Positions 8,620-17,331 of a stretch of DNA of 64,000 nt are shown here, in pieces (position 1 is the stretch's first letter; the number at the start of each line of letters is the position of its first letter). The translations under genes and the position numbers were made by a program. Location of the stretch: contig CAVUGU010000022.1 of assembly GCA_963741055.1 (NCBI GenBank), positions 62,001 to 126,000 of the forward strand, in the 5' to 3' direction. The stretch is from Bog-756 sp963741055. GTDB taxonomy: Bacteria > Actinomycetota > Acidimicrobiia > Acidimicrobiales > RAAP-2. Below the pieces are notes generated by a model. That model did no database searches. It had not been told where the DNA came from and worked only from the letters and a program-made list of their open reading frames with translations.

Positions 8620-9511
8620 TCAGGTTCGGGCGTTCGGGTCTCCAGTACTCGACCGCCGGGAGGCCTCTCTCCGAGCGCGCCCGAGTGAGCAGCTCGGCGA
8701 CGAGTTCGGCCTTTGCCTCGAAATAGAGGTCGATGTTGCGGTTGGCCGACTCGGCGTTCGCACGTTTCAGCGTCGCATACCGCTCGCGGCTCGCCGGGTC
8801 TTCGCGGAGGAGGTCGCGAAGCAGCCAGTGGTCCTGATGGGCACGATTGTCCTCTACCACCAGGTAGAGGTGGTGCGAGGGCAGGCCGGCATCGTCGGGT
8901 GAAGCGAAGGCCTGCCGGCCGCTCACACCGAGGTCGCCCCTCCACCGGTAGCCGAGCGACTCGAGTTGCCCGATCACTGCGGGCACCGACTCCTCGGACG
9001 GTGCGACGACGTCGAGGTCGATGATCGGCTTCGCGGCGAGGTCGGGAACCGAGGTCGAACCGACGTGGTCGATCCTCGCGTCGTCACCCAAAGCGGTTCG
9101 AAGGTACACGCAGAGCCGCTCGAACCAAGACGGCCAGATCGGGTCGTAGTCGAGCACCACGATGTTGCGGGTCACCTGGAAGGCGCGCACCTCGAGCCAT
9201 CCCTCGAGCAGTACTCCGGTCATGCCCGCATCGCTCCCGACCTCGAATGACTCGCCGGCCTGCCAGAACCCGCCTTGGCTCGTCGCGAGAGGAACACGTA
9301 TCCCGTCGACGTTGCGAGCCCATCCCGTGCCGGCCGTCACTGCCAGCAGTCGTTCCCGGTCACTCGGGGGAAACAGCACTCGACCACCTGGCCCGACGCT
9401 GAGCACCTCGACGATCGCATCATTGGTGCGAGCGAGTGGGGCGATCCACGCGTCCGAGCTCGGCGGTCTTCGGGCGACCGACGCCTCGCGGTCGAATCGG
9501 ACGATCTCCAC
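8620..9511 (-). CDS. Cupin-like domain fused to GrpB (UPF0157) nucleotidyltransferase-like domain
   Basis: The first 110 residues look like a small cupin (WIAPLARTNDAIVEVLSVG, GRVLFPPSDRERLLAVTAG, GGFWQAGESFEVGSDAG). Residues about 115-295 are a GrpB domain: VVLDYDPIWPSWFERL, DHVGSTSVPDLAAKPIIDLDVV (the GS...D-x-D nucleotidyltransferase signature), LPSHHLYLV, RDHWLLRD-like HWLLRDLLRED and YFEAKAELVAELLTRA. GrpB proteins are minimal NTase-fold proteins of unclear substrate. GTG at 9511 starts the frame. The frame has no stop until 8087, deep inside the opposite gene; a one-base shift near 8625 would reach the TGA at 8620-8622, which fits the normal end of the family. Confidence 0.7.
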
Positions 9512-9616
9512 GGCCGGTCAGTCTGGCATCGCTCTGATTCGATGGCCGGGGTGCCCGCGATACCCACGTCACCGGGATCCGCTTCCGAGCCGAACCGAGC
9601 TGCGAGGCTGGGTGTG

Positions 9617-10162
9617 ATGGCCCCGTTTTCGACGCCCGAGCTGAGCCAGTTCGACCGGTCGCACGTCCTCGGCGCAGGCGTGCGTGCGATCGCGACCGCC
9701 TCGATCGTTCTCGCCCTCTACTTCACGGTGCCGATCATCCACCGCGCGCACCAGTCGATCCTTCTCCGGCTCAGCGTCGCGCTGGCGTTCTTCATCGCCG
9801 TCCTGATCTTCGAGATCCGCCAGATCACCCGTCACGGTCAACCGATGCTTCGGGCGACCGTGGCGATGGCGACGATCATCCCGCTGTTCATCGTGCTCTT
9901 CAGTTGGATCTACCTCACCATGTCGCGATCCGACCCGGCGGCGTTCGGTGGACCGATGAGCAGAGTGACCGCCCTCTACTTCACGGTCACGGTCTTCTCG
10001 ACCGTCGGTTTCGGGGACATCACCCCGAAGACGGACGTCGCCCGGCTGGTCACCACCGTCCAGATGATGGCCGACTTGGTGGTCCTGGTCGTGGTGGTCC
10101 GGCTCATCCTTGCGGCGGCCACCCGCGGCGCGGCCCGTCTGCAACAGCAAGGGGCCGAATAG
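9617..10162 (+). CDS. Two-TM potassium channel family protein
   Basis: A 181-aa membrane protein. It has four hydrophobic stretches: VRAIATASIVLALYFTVPII, LLRLSVALAFFIAVLIFEI, TVAMATIIPLFIVLFSWIYL and the last segment LVTTVQMMADLVVLVVVVRL. Between the last two lies a pore loop with the potassium selectivity filter TVGFGD (YFTVTVFSTVGFGDITPKTD). The layout, two extra membrane segments followed by the TM-pore-TM module, matches prokaryotic Kch/ion_trans_2 channels. No ligand-binding RCK domain is present. The start is ATG 9617; GTG 9614 is directly upstream. Function as a K+ channel is inferred from the filter. Confidence 0.85.
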   Translation: MAPFSTPELSQFDRSHVLGAGVRAIATASIVLALYFTVPIIHRAHQSILLRLSVALAFFIAVLIFEIRQITRHGQPMLRATVAMATIIPLFIVLFSWIYLTMSRSDPAAFGGPMSRVTALYFTVTVFSTVGFGDITPKTDVARLVTTVQMMADLVVLVVVVRLILAAATRGAARLQQQGAE

Positions 10163-10212
10163 ACCAGATTTCCGGTGGTGCTCGGGACCGTCCGCTTGGC
10201 AAGATCGGCGGG

Positions 10213-10557
10213 ATGGTCAGGATGGACCTTGCCGCGTTCGAGGAGCTTGTCACCGATGCGCTCGACGGCATCCCCGCCGAGCTGCGCTCTGCCATGGAGA
10301 ACGTCGCGGTCGTGATCGACGACGAAAGCCCGCCGGGCAACCTCTACGGCCTCTACGTGGGGATTCCCCTCACCGAGCGCGGCAACCACTACTCCTCGGC
10401 CGTCCCCGACCGCATCACCATCTACATGGAGACGATCCTCGCGGCGTCCCACTCCCGCAAGGAGGTCGTGGACCGGGTCCGGATCACCGTCGTCCACGAG
10501 GTCGCCCACCACTTCGGCATCGGTGATCGCCGCCTCGAGGAGCTGGGCTGGGCGTGA
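10213..10557 (+). CDS. Metallopeptidase family protein (zincin-like, DUF1025)
   Basis: A 114-aa protein of the MMP/zincin-like family. The N-terminal MDLAAFEELVTDALDGIPAEL and the middle GIPLTERGNHYSSAVPDRITIY are typical, and the C-terminus carries the zinc motif HEVAHHFGI (HExxH) preceded by the helix VDRVRITVV and followed by DRRLEELGWA, which supplies the third ligand region. It would be cytoplasmic; no signal peptide is seen. ATG 10213 fits the family start. It stands alone after the channel gene with a 50-bp gap. Substrates of this family are not established. Confidence 0.88.
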   Translation: MVRMDLAAFEELVTDALDGIPAELRSAMENVAVVIDDESPPGNLYGLYVGIPLTERGNHYSSAVPDRITIYMETILAASHSRKEVVDRVRITVVHEVAHHFGIGDRRLEELGWA

Positions 10558-10598
10558 GCCGCCGCGGTCCTGCGAAACGCGCTCCTGTGAGGACCCGC

Positions 10599-11546
10599 TC
10601 AGACTGATGACTTCGCGCCGAGGCCGAGAGCCTGGGCGACCGAGGCGATCGCCGCCGGTTCCGGGAACGCGAAGCTGAAGATCACTTCGTCGACGCCCGC
10701 CGCGAGGTGACCGGCGAGTAGGTCGGGGACTTGGTGAGGCTGGCCGACGGTGAAACCCGCCGTTTCCTCGGGCGGGGCTGCCGCATCGAGCATCTCGCGG
10801 ACCTGGGCGGTGTTCTCCTCGGAGACGGTGAGGATCAAGGGGGTCATCCAGGTGACCGCGATCTCCGCGGGATCGCGTCCCACGTCGGCGCAGTGGGCGT
10901 GGAGCACCTCGATCTTCCGGGTGAGCGTCTCGACGTCACCGGTCACGTTGCACCGGTCCGCGTATCGGGCGACGAGACGGAGGGTTCGCTTCTCCCCACC
11001 TCCTCCGATCATGATCGGCGGCCCACCCGGCCGGACGGGTCGGGGCAGGTTCCGGGCGTGGTCCATGTGGAAATAGGTGCCGTCGAAGGAAACGTCGTCA
11101 TCCCGGAACATCGCGCGACAGATCTGAACGGCTTCCTCGAGCATGTCCAGGCGGACGCCGTCAGCCGGGAAGGTGACGCCCAGTGCGTGGTGCTCGACGT
11201 CGTACCAGGCGGCACCGATCCCGAGTACGGCCCGGCCTTTCGAGATGACGTCGAGCGTGGTCACGATCTTGGCCAAAATTCCCGGGTTCCGGTAGGTGAC
11301 GCCGGTCACCAGTGTGCCGAGCTCCACGCGGCCGGTCTTGGCGGCCAGCGCTCCGAGGAGGGTGTAGGACTCGAGCATCGGCTGGTCGGGACCGCCGAGA
11401 GCGGGGAGCTGGAAGAAGTGGTCCATGACCCACAGCGAGTCGAATCCGGCGTCGTCCACCGCCGACGCAAGATTGGCTACATGCTCGAAGAGCTGATCGG
11501 AGGAGGGACCGGTGAAGTTGGGCAGTTGCACGCCGAATCTGGTCAT
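10599..11546 (-). CDS. F420-dependent luciferase-like (LLM class) oxidoreductase
   Basis: A 315-aa TIM-barrel oxidoreductase of the bacterial luciferase superfamily, in a group that normally uses coenzyme F420. Visible marks are MTRFGVQLPNFTGP, the DDAGFDSLWVMDHF strand-helix, RVELGTLVTGVTYRNPGILAKIVTTLDVISKGR (flavin/F420 pocket), LGIGAAWYDVEHHALG, PPIMIGGGGEKRTL and the C-terminal GVDEVIFSF. The substrate cannot be inferred. A TACCGT hexamer ends six bases before the ATG on the minus strand, suggesting a leaderless mRNA. It is the first of two LLM genes in the window; the other lies at 57469. Confidence 0.9.
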   Translation of the reverse strand: MTRFGVQLPNFTGPSSDQLFEHVANLASAVDDAGFDSLWVMDHFFQLPALGGPDQPMLESYTLLGALAAKTGRVELGTLVTGVTYRNPGILAKIVTTLDVISKGRAVLGIGAAWYDVEHHALGVTFPADGVRLDMLEEAVQICRAMFRDDDVSFDGTYFHMDHARNLPRPVRPGGPPIMIGGGGEKRTLRLVARYADRCNVTGDVETLTRKIEVLHAHCADVGRDPAEIAVTWMTPLILTVSEENTAQVREMLDAAAPPEETAGFTVGQPHQVPDLLAGHLAAGVDEVIFSFAFPEPAAIASVAQALGLGAKSSV

Positions 11547-11552
11547 GGGGTC

Positions 11553-11558
11553 ACGGTA
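11553..11558 (-). promoter_or_regulatory. -10 element for the LLM gene (leaderless start)
   Basis: TACCGT on the minus strand is followed by six bases (GACCCC) and then the ATG of the LLM gene at 11546. With this spacing transcription would begin at or next to the A of ATG. Confidence 0.5.
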
Positions 11559-11647
11559 CCTCCGACGTCCGGTCGGACGCGGAGGCCGCGATCGGCCCTG
11601 CCACGCCTCGGACAGCCGGTCGTGACCGCGGCGATTGGGCTGACCAG

Positions 11648-12714
11648 GTGAACGGCGCGTTCACCGGCGCGCTCGGACAGGCCTGGCCGCCGTTCGTCCT
11701 GGTGACCGGGCTGCTGCTCATCGGCCTGGCCGCGGCGTCCGACGGTCTCTTCGAGGCTGCGGGCTCACGGATCGCGCGCCTGCCCGGCGGCGGGCTCTCC
11801 TTGTTCGCGGCTCCATGGGGATGGTGGCCGCGGTGACCGCCGTGCTGAACCTCGACACCTCGGTCGTCTTCCTGACCCCAATCCTCGTGCACGCGGCTCG
11901 GCGCCGCGGGCTCAGTGAGATCGCCTTCCTCTACGGCGCGGTGTTCATGTCGAACTCGGCGTCACTCCTGCTGCCGGGTTCGAACCTCACCAACCTCCTC
12001 GTGCTCTCCCACTCCCACTCGAGTGGCAGCGCCTTCGCCGCGGAGCTCTTCCCCTCGTGGATCGCGGCGATCGTGGTGACGTCCGGCGTCGTGCTCGTCT
12101 GGCGCTGGAGCGATCTCCGAGTTCCCGAGACCGGACGCGAGCTGGTCGCACCTTTTCGGCCCGGGCCCGGTCTGCCGGCGGTCCTCGTCGCCGCGGTCCT
12201 CGTGCTCACCCTTCGCAACCCGGCCGTTCCGGTGCTGGTTCTCGGGGTGGTGACTGTGACGATCCAGGTTGCACGGCGCGGTCGGCTGGAGCCTCGCGGG
12301 GCGTTGCGATCGATCGGCGCACCGACCCTCGTCGGCCTGTTCGCCCTCGTCGTCGCGCTCGGCACGCTCGCGAGGTCGTGGGGCGCTCCGGGCAGGCTGA
12401 TGGCCTCGATCGGGGGGTGGCCTTCGGCTCTACTCGGTGCGGGCACCGCCGACGCGGTGAACAACCTGCCCGCCGCGGCGCTGCTGGCCTCCCGTCCTCC
12501 CGCCCATCCCGAGGCGCTCTTGATCGGGCTCGATCTCGGCCCGAACCTGGTCGTCACCGGCGCGTTGTCCGCGATGCTCTGGATGCGGATCGCGCGCCAC
12601 GAAGGGGGGAAACCCTCGGCTTGGACCTACACCAAAGTCGGGGTGGTGCTCGTCCCGATTTCGATGGCCGCCGCACTCGGCGCTCTCCAACTTTTCGTGC
12701 ACGGCTCGGCTTGA
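11648..12714 (+). CDS. ArsB/SLC13-like (IT superfamily) permease, frameshifted
   Basis: An integral membrane protein of about 355 aa and some ten hydrophobic segments. The N-terminal piece (GTG/ATG 11648; FVLVTGLLLIGLAAASDGLF) is in one frame and the rest (from near 11810: MGMVAAVTAVLNLDTSVVFLTPI) in another; one base is missing near 11808, where LSLFAA runs into SMGMVAAVTA. The motifs NLDTSVVFLTPI and AVFMSNSASLLLPGSNLTN are the helix-breaking hairpins of the arsenite permease/citrate transporter superfamily, repeated near the C-terminus as GTADAVNNLPAAALL and GLDLGPNLVVTGAL. No ars regulator or reductase lies nearby, so an arsenite role is not supported beyond family resemblance. Confidence 0.75.
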
Positions 12715-12755
12715 AGGCGGGGACGGGCCGACGAGGGCAGACCTGCCCTTGACCT

Positions 12756-13511
12756 ATGGAGCCCCTTCTCGCCGATCTCGATGCGGAGCTCCGCGACCTC
12801 GAGCGGCTCCTGCGAGGCCTGTCGCCCGATCAATGGGCGGAGCCCACTCGTTGTCCGGGTTGGGACGTCGCCGACGTCGTCCTCCATCTGGCGCAGACCG
12901 ACGAGATGGCCGTCGCCAGCCTGACCGACGGTCCGAGCGAACCGCGACCGTCATGGACGGAGGAGCTCGCGGGCGTCGGCTCGGTCGACGAAGGGGCGGC
13001 GCTCTTGGTCGCCCGCGAGCGCGGCTTGCCGAACGAGGTGCTCCTCGAGCGATGGGTGTCGGGTGCCGGCACCCTTGTCGAGCTGCTCGACGGCATGGAC
13101 CTCTCGACGCGGGTGACGTGGATCACCGGGCAGCTCTCGGCGCGCACCCTCGCCACGACGCGCCTCGCCGAAGCCTGGATCCACGGAGGAGACGTGGCAG
13201 CCGCCCTCGGAATCTCGCGGACTCCGACCGACCGTCTGGGGCCGATCGCTCGCCTTGCCTGGCGCACCCTTCCCTACGCCTTTGTGCGAGCCGGCCTCGC
13301 TCCGCCTGGTCCCGTCGCGTTCCATCTCGTTTCGCCGACGGGCGTCCATTGGGACTTCGAACCCGACGAGCCTGCGACGACCACCCTCGACGGACCGGCA
13401 GCCGAACTCTGCGAAGTAGCGGCCCGCCGGGTCGAACCGCCTGCCACCTGTCTCATCGCGGAAGGCCCTGACGGCGCTGCCGTCCTCTCACTCGTCCGCA
13501 CCTACGCATGA
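12756..13511 (+). CDS. Maleylpyruvate isomerase N-terminal domain (MDMPI/DinB-like) protein
   Basis: A 251-aa protein of the mycothiol-dependent maleylpyruvate isomerase family. The four-helix DinB-like domain begins MEPLLADLDAELRDLERLLRGL and contains CPGWDVADVVLHLAQTD, with the first metal-ligand His, and RLAEAWIHGGDVAAALG, which gives the Glu and His of the usual H-E-H metal site. The C-terminal 90 residues (PVAFHLVSPTGVHWDFEPDE to the end) match the accessory SCP2-like half. Mycothiol dependence is family knowledge for a few members; most are uncharacterised. A second member lies at 29540. Start ATG 12756. Confidence 0.85.
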   Translation: MEPLLADLDAELRDLERLLRGLSPDQWAEPTRCPGWDVADVVLHLAQTDEMAVASLTDGPSEPRPSWTEELAGVGSVDEGAALLVARERGLPNEVLLERWVSGAGTLVELLDGMDLSTRVTWITGQLSARTLATTRLAEAWIHGGDVAAALGISRTPTDRLGPIARLAWRTLPYAFVRAGLAPPGPVAFHLVSPTGVHWDFEPDEPATTTLDGPAAELCEVAARRVEPPATCLIAEGPDGAAVLSLVRTYA

Positions 13512-13557
13512 CGGGCCCGCGATCCGCGCGGCCGCCTGGGTGGAAAGGAGCCGGCGG

Positions 13558-14670
13558 TTATCGGCCGGCGAAAGCGGTGTCGAAGGGCGACCCGTCCTCT
13601 CGGCGGATCACCGTGCCCATCGACAGCATCTCCTCGAGGAGGTCGTCCCGGTCCGGGCGATCGTCGAGCGCTTGGACCACCATCCCCATCGCCACGTCCA
13701 AGTTGGCTTGGCGCCGGACGATGACCGAGTTGCGCATGGTCTTGTCCCAGAGTTGCTGCAACATCTCGCTACCGGGATAGGTGCGCCCGCTGGAGCCGAC
13801 CCAGGTCCGGTCACGCATCTCCGAAAGGGCGGTGCGGAGCCAGGCGATGTGAGGTGCTTCGTCGCGGCGGATCAAGTCGACGAGCGTGGCCGCCGAGCCC
13901 TCTCCGGCCACCAGCTCCCTGTCGGAGAGCACACCGGAAGCCCAGTCGAAGGAGTGGAAGGCCCACACCTCGATGAAGAGCAGCCCGATCATCCGGGTCG
14001 CGACCAGCTCGAGGTCGGGGTCGATGTCCTCGGGCAGGACCCGGTCGCCGAACTCGTCCGCCTTCATCGAGATGGTCGCTCCGCTGGACCCGGACCCAGG
14101 AATCAGCCCGAGCCACGAGAGCCACTTCGCGTTCTCGTCCTCGGCAAGCGGGTTCTCGAATGCGATGTCGCGCGACTTGAACCACATCTGGTCGTGCCCG
14201 GCCTGGCCGTCGTGACCCGATTCGTCCCGGGCGTGCGCTTCGAACAGCCCGTTCGCAATGTGGGCGATCGCCGTCCCGGTGATGTCCTCTTCGAAGCACT
14301 TCTCGTATTCGGGCGTCGGGAGGAGCCGGAGCATCCCCGCGAAGCCTTCGAGCGTCCCGATCCGGGTGAGCGCGGCGATGGTCGGTTCGGGAACGTTGTT
14401 GCGGAGGAGGAACTTGGATTGCTCGACGCTCGGGAAGGTGGGCGGCATGGCCTCGAAGGGCACCTCGAGCAGCGGCGTCGAGAATTGCTCGAGCCGTTGC
14501 CGTTCCCAGGCCTCGATGGCCGGCACCCGGTTCTTGGTCCGGGGGGAGACGTAGGTGCCGTCGTCGAGGAATCCGCCATGGCACCGAAGACCGTCGATGA
14601 TCACCGGTTCGACGATCTCGTGTCCCTCGAGCAACTCGGCTTCGGAGAACTCGGTCTGCAGCGTGGTCAT
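13558..14670 (-). CDS. Uncharacterised protein, possible ferritin-like di-iron fold
   Basis: A 370-aa soluble protein I cannot name. The ATG at 14670 follows AGGAGAG, a strong ribosome site, so the longer frame (to 14715) is not needed. Helix-rich second half with candidate carboxylate/histidine metal ligands: IEVWAFHSFDWA, RRDEAPHIAWL (D-E-x-x-H) and upstream FEAHARDESGHDGQAGHD. The spacing of an E-x-x-x-F-H helix and a later D-E-x-x-H helix recalls ferritin-like di-iron proteins such as ribonucleotide reductase-like oxygenases, but this is inference. The N-terminal quarter includes VIIDGLRCHGGFLDDGTYVS. It stands alone; the neighbour upstream is divergent by 220 bp. Confidence 0.6.
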   Translation of the reverse strand: MTTLQTEFSEAELLEGHEIVEPVIIDGLRCHGGFLDDGTYVSPRTKNRVPAIEAWERQRLEQFSTPLLEVPFEAMPPTFPSVEQSKFLLRNNVPEPTIAALTRIGTLEGFAGMLRLLPTPEYEKCFEEDITGTAIAHIANGLFEAHARDESGHDGQAGHDQMWFKSRDIAFENPLAEDENAKWLSWLGLIPGSGSSGATISMKADEFGDRVLPEDIDPDLELVATRMIGLLFIEVWAFHSFDWASGVLSDRELVAGEGSAATLVDLIRRDEAPHIAWLRTALSEMRDRTWVGSSGRTYPGSEMLQQLWDKTMRNSVIVRRQANLDVAMGMVVQALDDRPDRDDLLEEMLSMGTVIRREDGSPFDTAFAGR

Positions 14671-14884
14671 CGTCTCTCCTCGGAGGACCGACCCACTCCA
14701 ACGGTCGGGCGCCACTCATCCAATCGGGGCGGCGACCATCACGAGAGGGGAAGGCACACGGCACGTGACGGCAAAGGCACGCTACCACCAGGCAGTCGTC
14801 GTGTCCCGATCCGATCGCCGCTTCTTCGCGATACTCCCCGGCGTTCCCACCCGCGGCGCGCTGACCGCGCGAAGGACCCTCGCC

Positions 14885-14890
14885 TAGTGT
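14885..14890 (+). promoter_or_regulatory. -10 element upstream of the secreted propeller protein
   Basis: TAGTGT is followed by six bases and then ATC at 14897, in frame with the signal peptide. If the ATC is the (non-standard or misread) initiation codon this is a leaderless promoter like those of other genes in the window. Confidence 0.35.
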
Positions 14891-14896
14891 GATCCG

Positions 14897-17247
14897 ATCC
14901 AACCACCCGGAACGGCAGTCCGCAGGTGGAGCGCCGACCGCACCTCCGAAGGGCGACTCCGGGCGATCCTGCGAACGACGGCGTGCCTCGCCGCTTTTGC
15001 ATCCGTGCCGGCCTCGTCCGTGGCCATCTCGGCGCCCGGGGCGGCCGCCGCTTCGGCGCCCACGCACCTCTTCACCGATCTGGCCGGACTGCCGTCCGGT
15101 TGGACCGAGACCTGGTCGACCGGTCCGCTCCCCGACGTGGGCGACCCGATCGCCCTCTCGTCGCCGATCCCTGCGGACCTCGGCGGCAAGGCCGCGGCGG
15201 TGGTCGGTGACCGGCGAGGACTTGTCTACGCGTACGAGCTGGGTAGCGGGTCCCCGACGGGGACGCCCGTTCCCGGTTGGCCGGCGACCGACGGCAGCGG
15301 TCCGATCGACTCGACCCCGTCGGTGACCTCCGCGGGCCCGAACCCGACGATCGTGGTCGGATCGGGGAACGACGCGGATCCGACGGTCGGCGGCTATCAG
15401 GCATTCCGCTCGTCGGCGTCGCTCCTCTGGTTCGCCGGTGTGCAGAACCCGCCGACCGATACGCAACCCCTGGTCGGCGTCGAAGCGGGCGTGTCGGTCG
15501 CGCCCTTCGGGTCGGGCGCCGACCTGGTCGCCGGCTCGCTCGGTCAGGTCTCCTATGCGCTGTCGGCGTCGAACGGGGCTCCTCTCACCGGATGGCCCTT
15601 CTTCAACTCGGACAGCACCCACTCCACCGCCGCGACCGCCGACCTCTACGGCACCGGACGCCGCGAGATCGTCGTCGGCGGGGACCAGTCGGCGGGAGTA
15701 GGGCGCGGCCAGGTGTACCAAAACGGTGGGCATCTCCGGATCCTCAGCTCCACCGGTAACCAGATCTGCCGCGCCGACACCGAGCCAAGTCGTCGACTCC
15801 TCGCCCGCAGTCGGGGGAATCCTTCCCGGCGGAGCGACCGGAATCGTGGTCGGAACCGGCTCCTTCTTCCCCGGCGCGTCCGACACCGACAGCCTGAAGG
15901 CTTACGACACTCGCTGCAACCTCCGGTGGTCGACGAAACTCGACGGGAGCACCTTTTCGTCGCCTGCGCTCTCCGATGTGCTCGGCGACGGCTCGCTGCA
16001 GGTGGTCGAGGGTACCGATCAGGGGCCGAATCGCTCAGGGTCGGTCTTCGCCCTCAACGCGGCGACAGGCGCCGTCATCTGGTCGGCGCACGACGTCGGC
16101 CGCATCATCGGATCGGTGGTGACGGCCGACCTCGGCACCGGCTACGACGACGTGATCGCGCCAACCACCGAAGGTGCGGTGGTGCTCGACGGCCGCTCCG
16201 GTCAGACCGTCGCGGTGCTGTCCCCGTTCCTCGGACTGCAGAACGCACCGCTGGTGACCGAAGACCCGAACGGGACGATCGGGATCACCCTGGCGGGCTA
16301 CGTCGCGTCGGCGGGTTCGCCGAACGGCGTGGGCGAGATCGACCACTACGAGATCAGCGGCTCGAACGGCGCGGCCGCAATCGCCGGATCGGCATGGCCG
16401 ATGTTTCACCACGACGCACAGCTCACCGGCAACGCCGGCGGCACGCCGCCGGCCGGGTCGATCCCGGCGTGCTCGGTGCCGGCCGCCGCCTGGAGCGGTT
16501 ACGACCTCGCCGCGTCCGACGGTGGCATCTTCACCTTCCCCGCGGGTGGTATGCCGTTCTGCGGTTCGACGGGCAGTCTGCACCTCAACGCGCCGGTGGT
16601 CGCCATGGCGATGGCCCCGGCAATGGGTGGCTACTGGGAAGTCGGTGCCGACGGCGGCATCTTCGCCTTCGGTCAGGCCGGCTTCTACGGTTCGATGGGG
16701 GGCCGGCAGCTCGATCAACCCGTGGTCGGAATGGCGGCAACCCCTGACGGCCGCGGTTACTGGGAGGTGGCCGCCGACGGTGGGATCTTCGCGTTCGGTG
16801 ACGCCGCGTACTTCGGTTCGATGGGCGGCGCAGCACCTCAACAGCCCGGTCGTCGGGATTTCGGCTTCGACCGACGGGCACGGCTACCGGTTGGTCGCCG
16901 CCGACGGTGGGATCTTCTCCTTCGGGGACGCACCCTTCTCCGGCTCGATGGGCGGTGCGGCGCTGAACGCGCCGGTGGTCGGCACCACCAACGACGTCAA
17001 CACCGGCGGTTACTGGGAGGTCGCCGCCGACGGTGGGATCTTCTCCTTCGGCGGCGCGCCGTTCTACGGCTCGACGGGCGGAACCCGACTCAACGCACCC
17101 ATCGTCGCCCTGGCGGAGACCGCCAATGGGAGTGGGTACCGGTTCACCGCCGCGGACGGGGGCGTTTTCAGCTTCTCGGCCCCGTTCCTCGGCTCGATGG
17201 GGGCGACGACGCTCAACCGACCGGTCGTCAGCACCGCCGGATTCTGA
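14897..17247 (+). CDS. Secreted beta-propeller protein with C-terminal DGGIFxFG repeats, frameshifted
   Basis: About 780 aa read over three frames. A signal peptide (RAILRTTACLAAFASVPASS) is followed by a propeller-like region with FG-GAP/PQQ-type blades (AAAVVGDRRGLVYAYELG, ADLYGTGRREIVVGGD, VFALNAATGAVIWSAHDVG). From about 16490 there are at least six copies of a 42-residue repeat of the form YWEVAADGGIFAFGDAxFYG, then SMGG, then LNxPVVGMA. Shifts lie near 15782 and 16835. No ATG/GTG/TTG in the signal-peptide frame lies before 15005; ATC 14897 sits six bases after a -10 hexamer. The protein is exported and probably cell-surface; binding partner unknown. The same repeat occurs in the protein at 54199. 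Confidence 0.7.
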
Positions 17248-17319
17248 GCCGCCTCGGCCGACGTCGACGACGGCGAGGAGCGGAGTTCCGCGCCTCGGCA
17301 GTGATGATGGCGCCCGACC

Positions 17320-17325
17320 TAGACT
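17320..17325 (+). promoter_or_regulatory. -10 element of the parA-like gene (leaderless start)
   Basis: TAGACT, six bases, then GTG at 17332. Such spacing puts the transcription start at the initiation codon; no ribosome site precedes the gene. Confidence 0.55.
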
Positions 17326-17331
17326 CCCGGC

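Noticed and set aside
8087..8620. C-terminal extension of the GrpB protein into the opposite gene
   Set aside because: The translation after residue 300 is Arg/Ser-rich shadow of the methylase gene; the family ends near residue 295.
11648..12714. Arsenic resistance operon
   Set aside because: Only the permease-like gene is present; no arsR, arsC or arsA, and the family also includes carboxylate and other anion transporters.
13811..15886. 691-codon minus-strand ORF
   Set aside because: It overlaps the ferritin-like gene in another frame and the divergent propeller gene; no recognisable domain; Arg-rich shadow.
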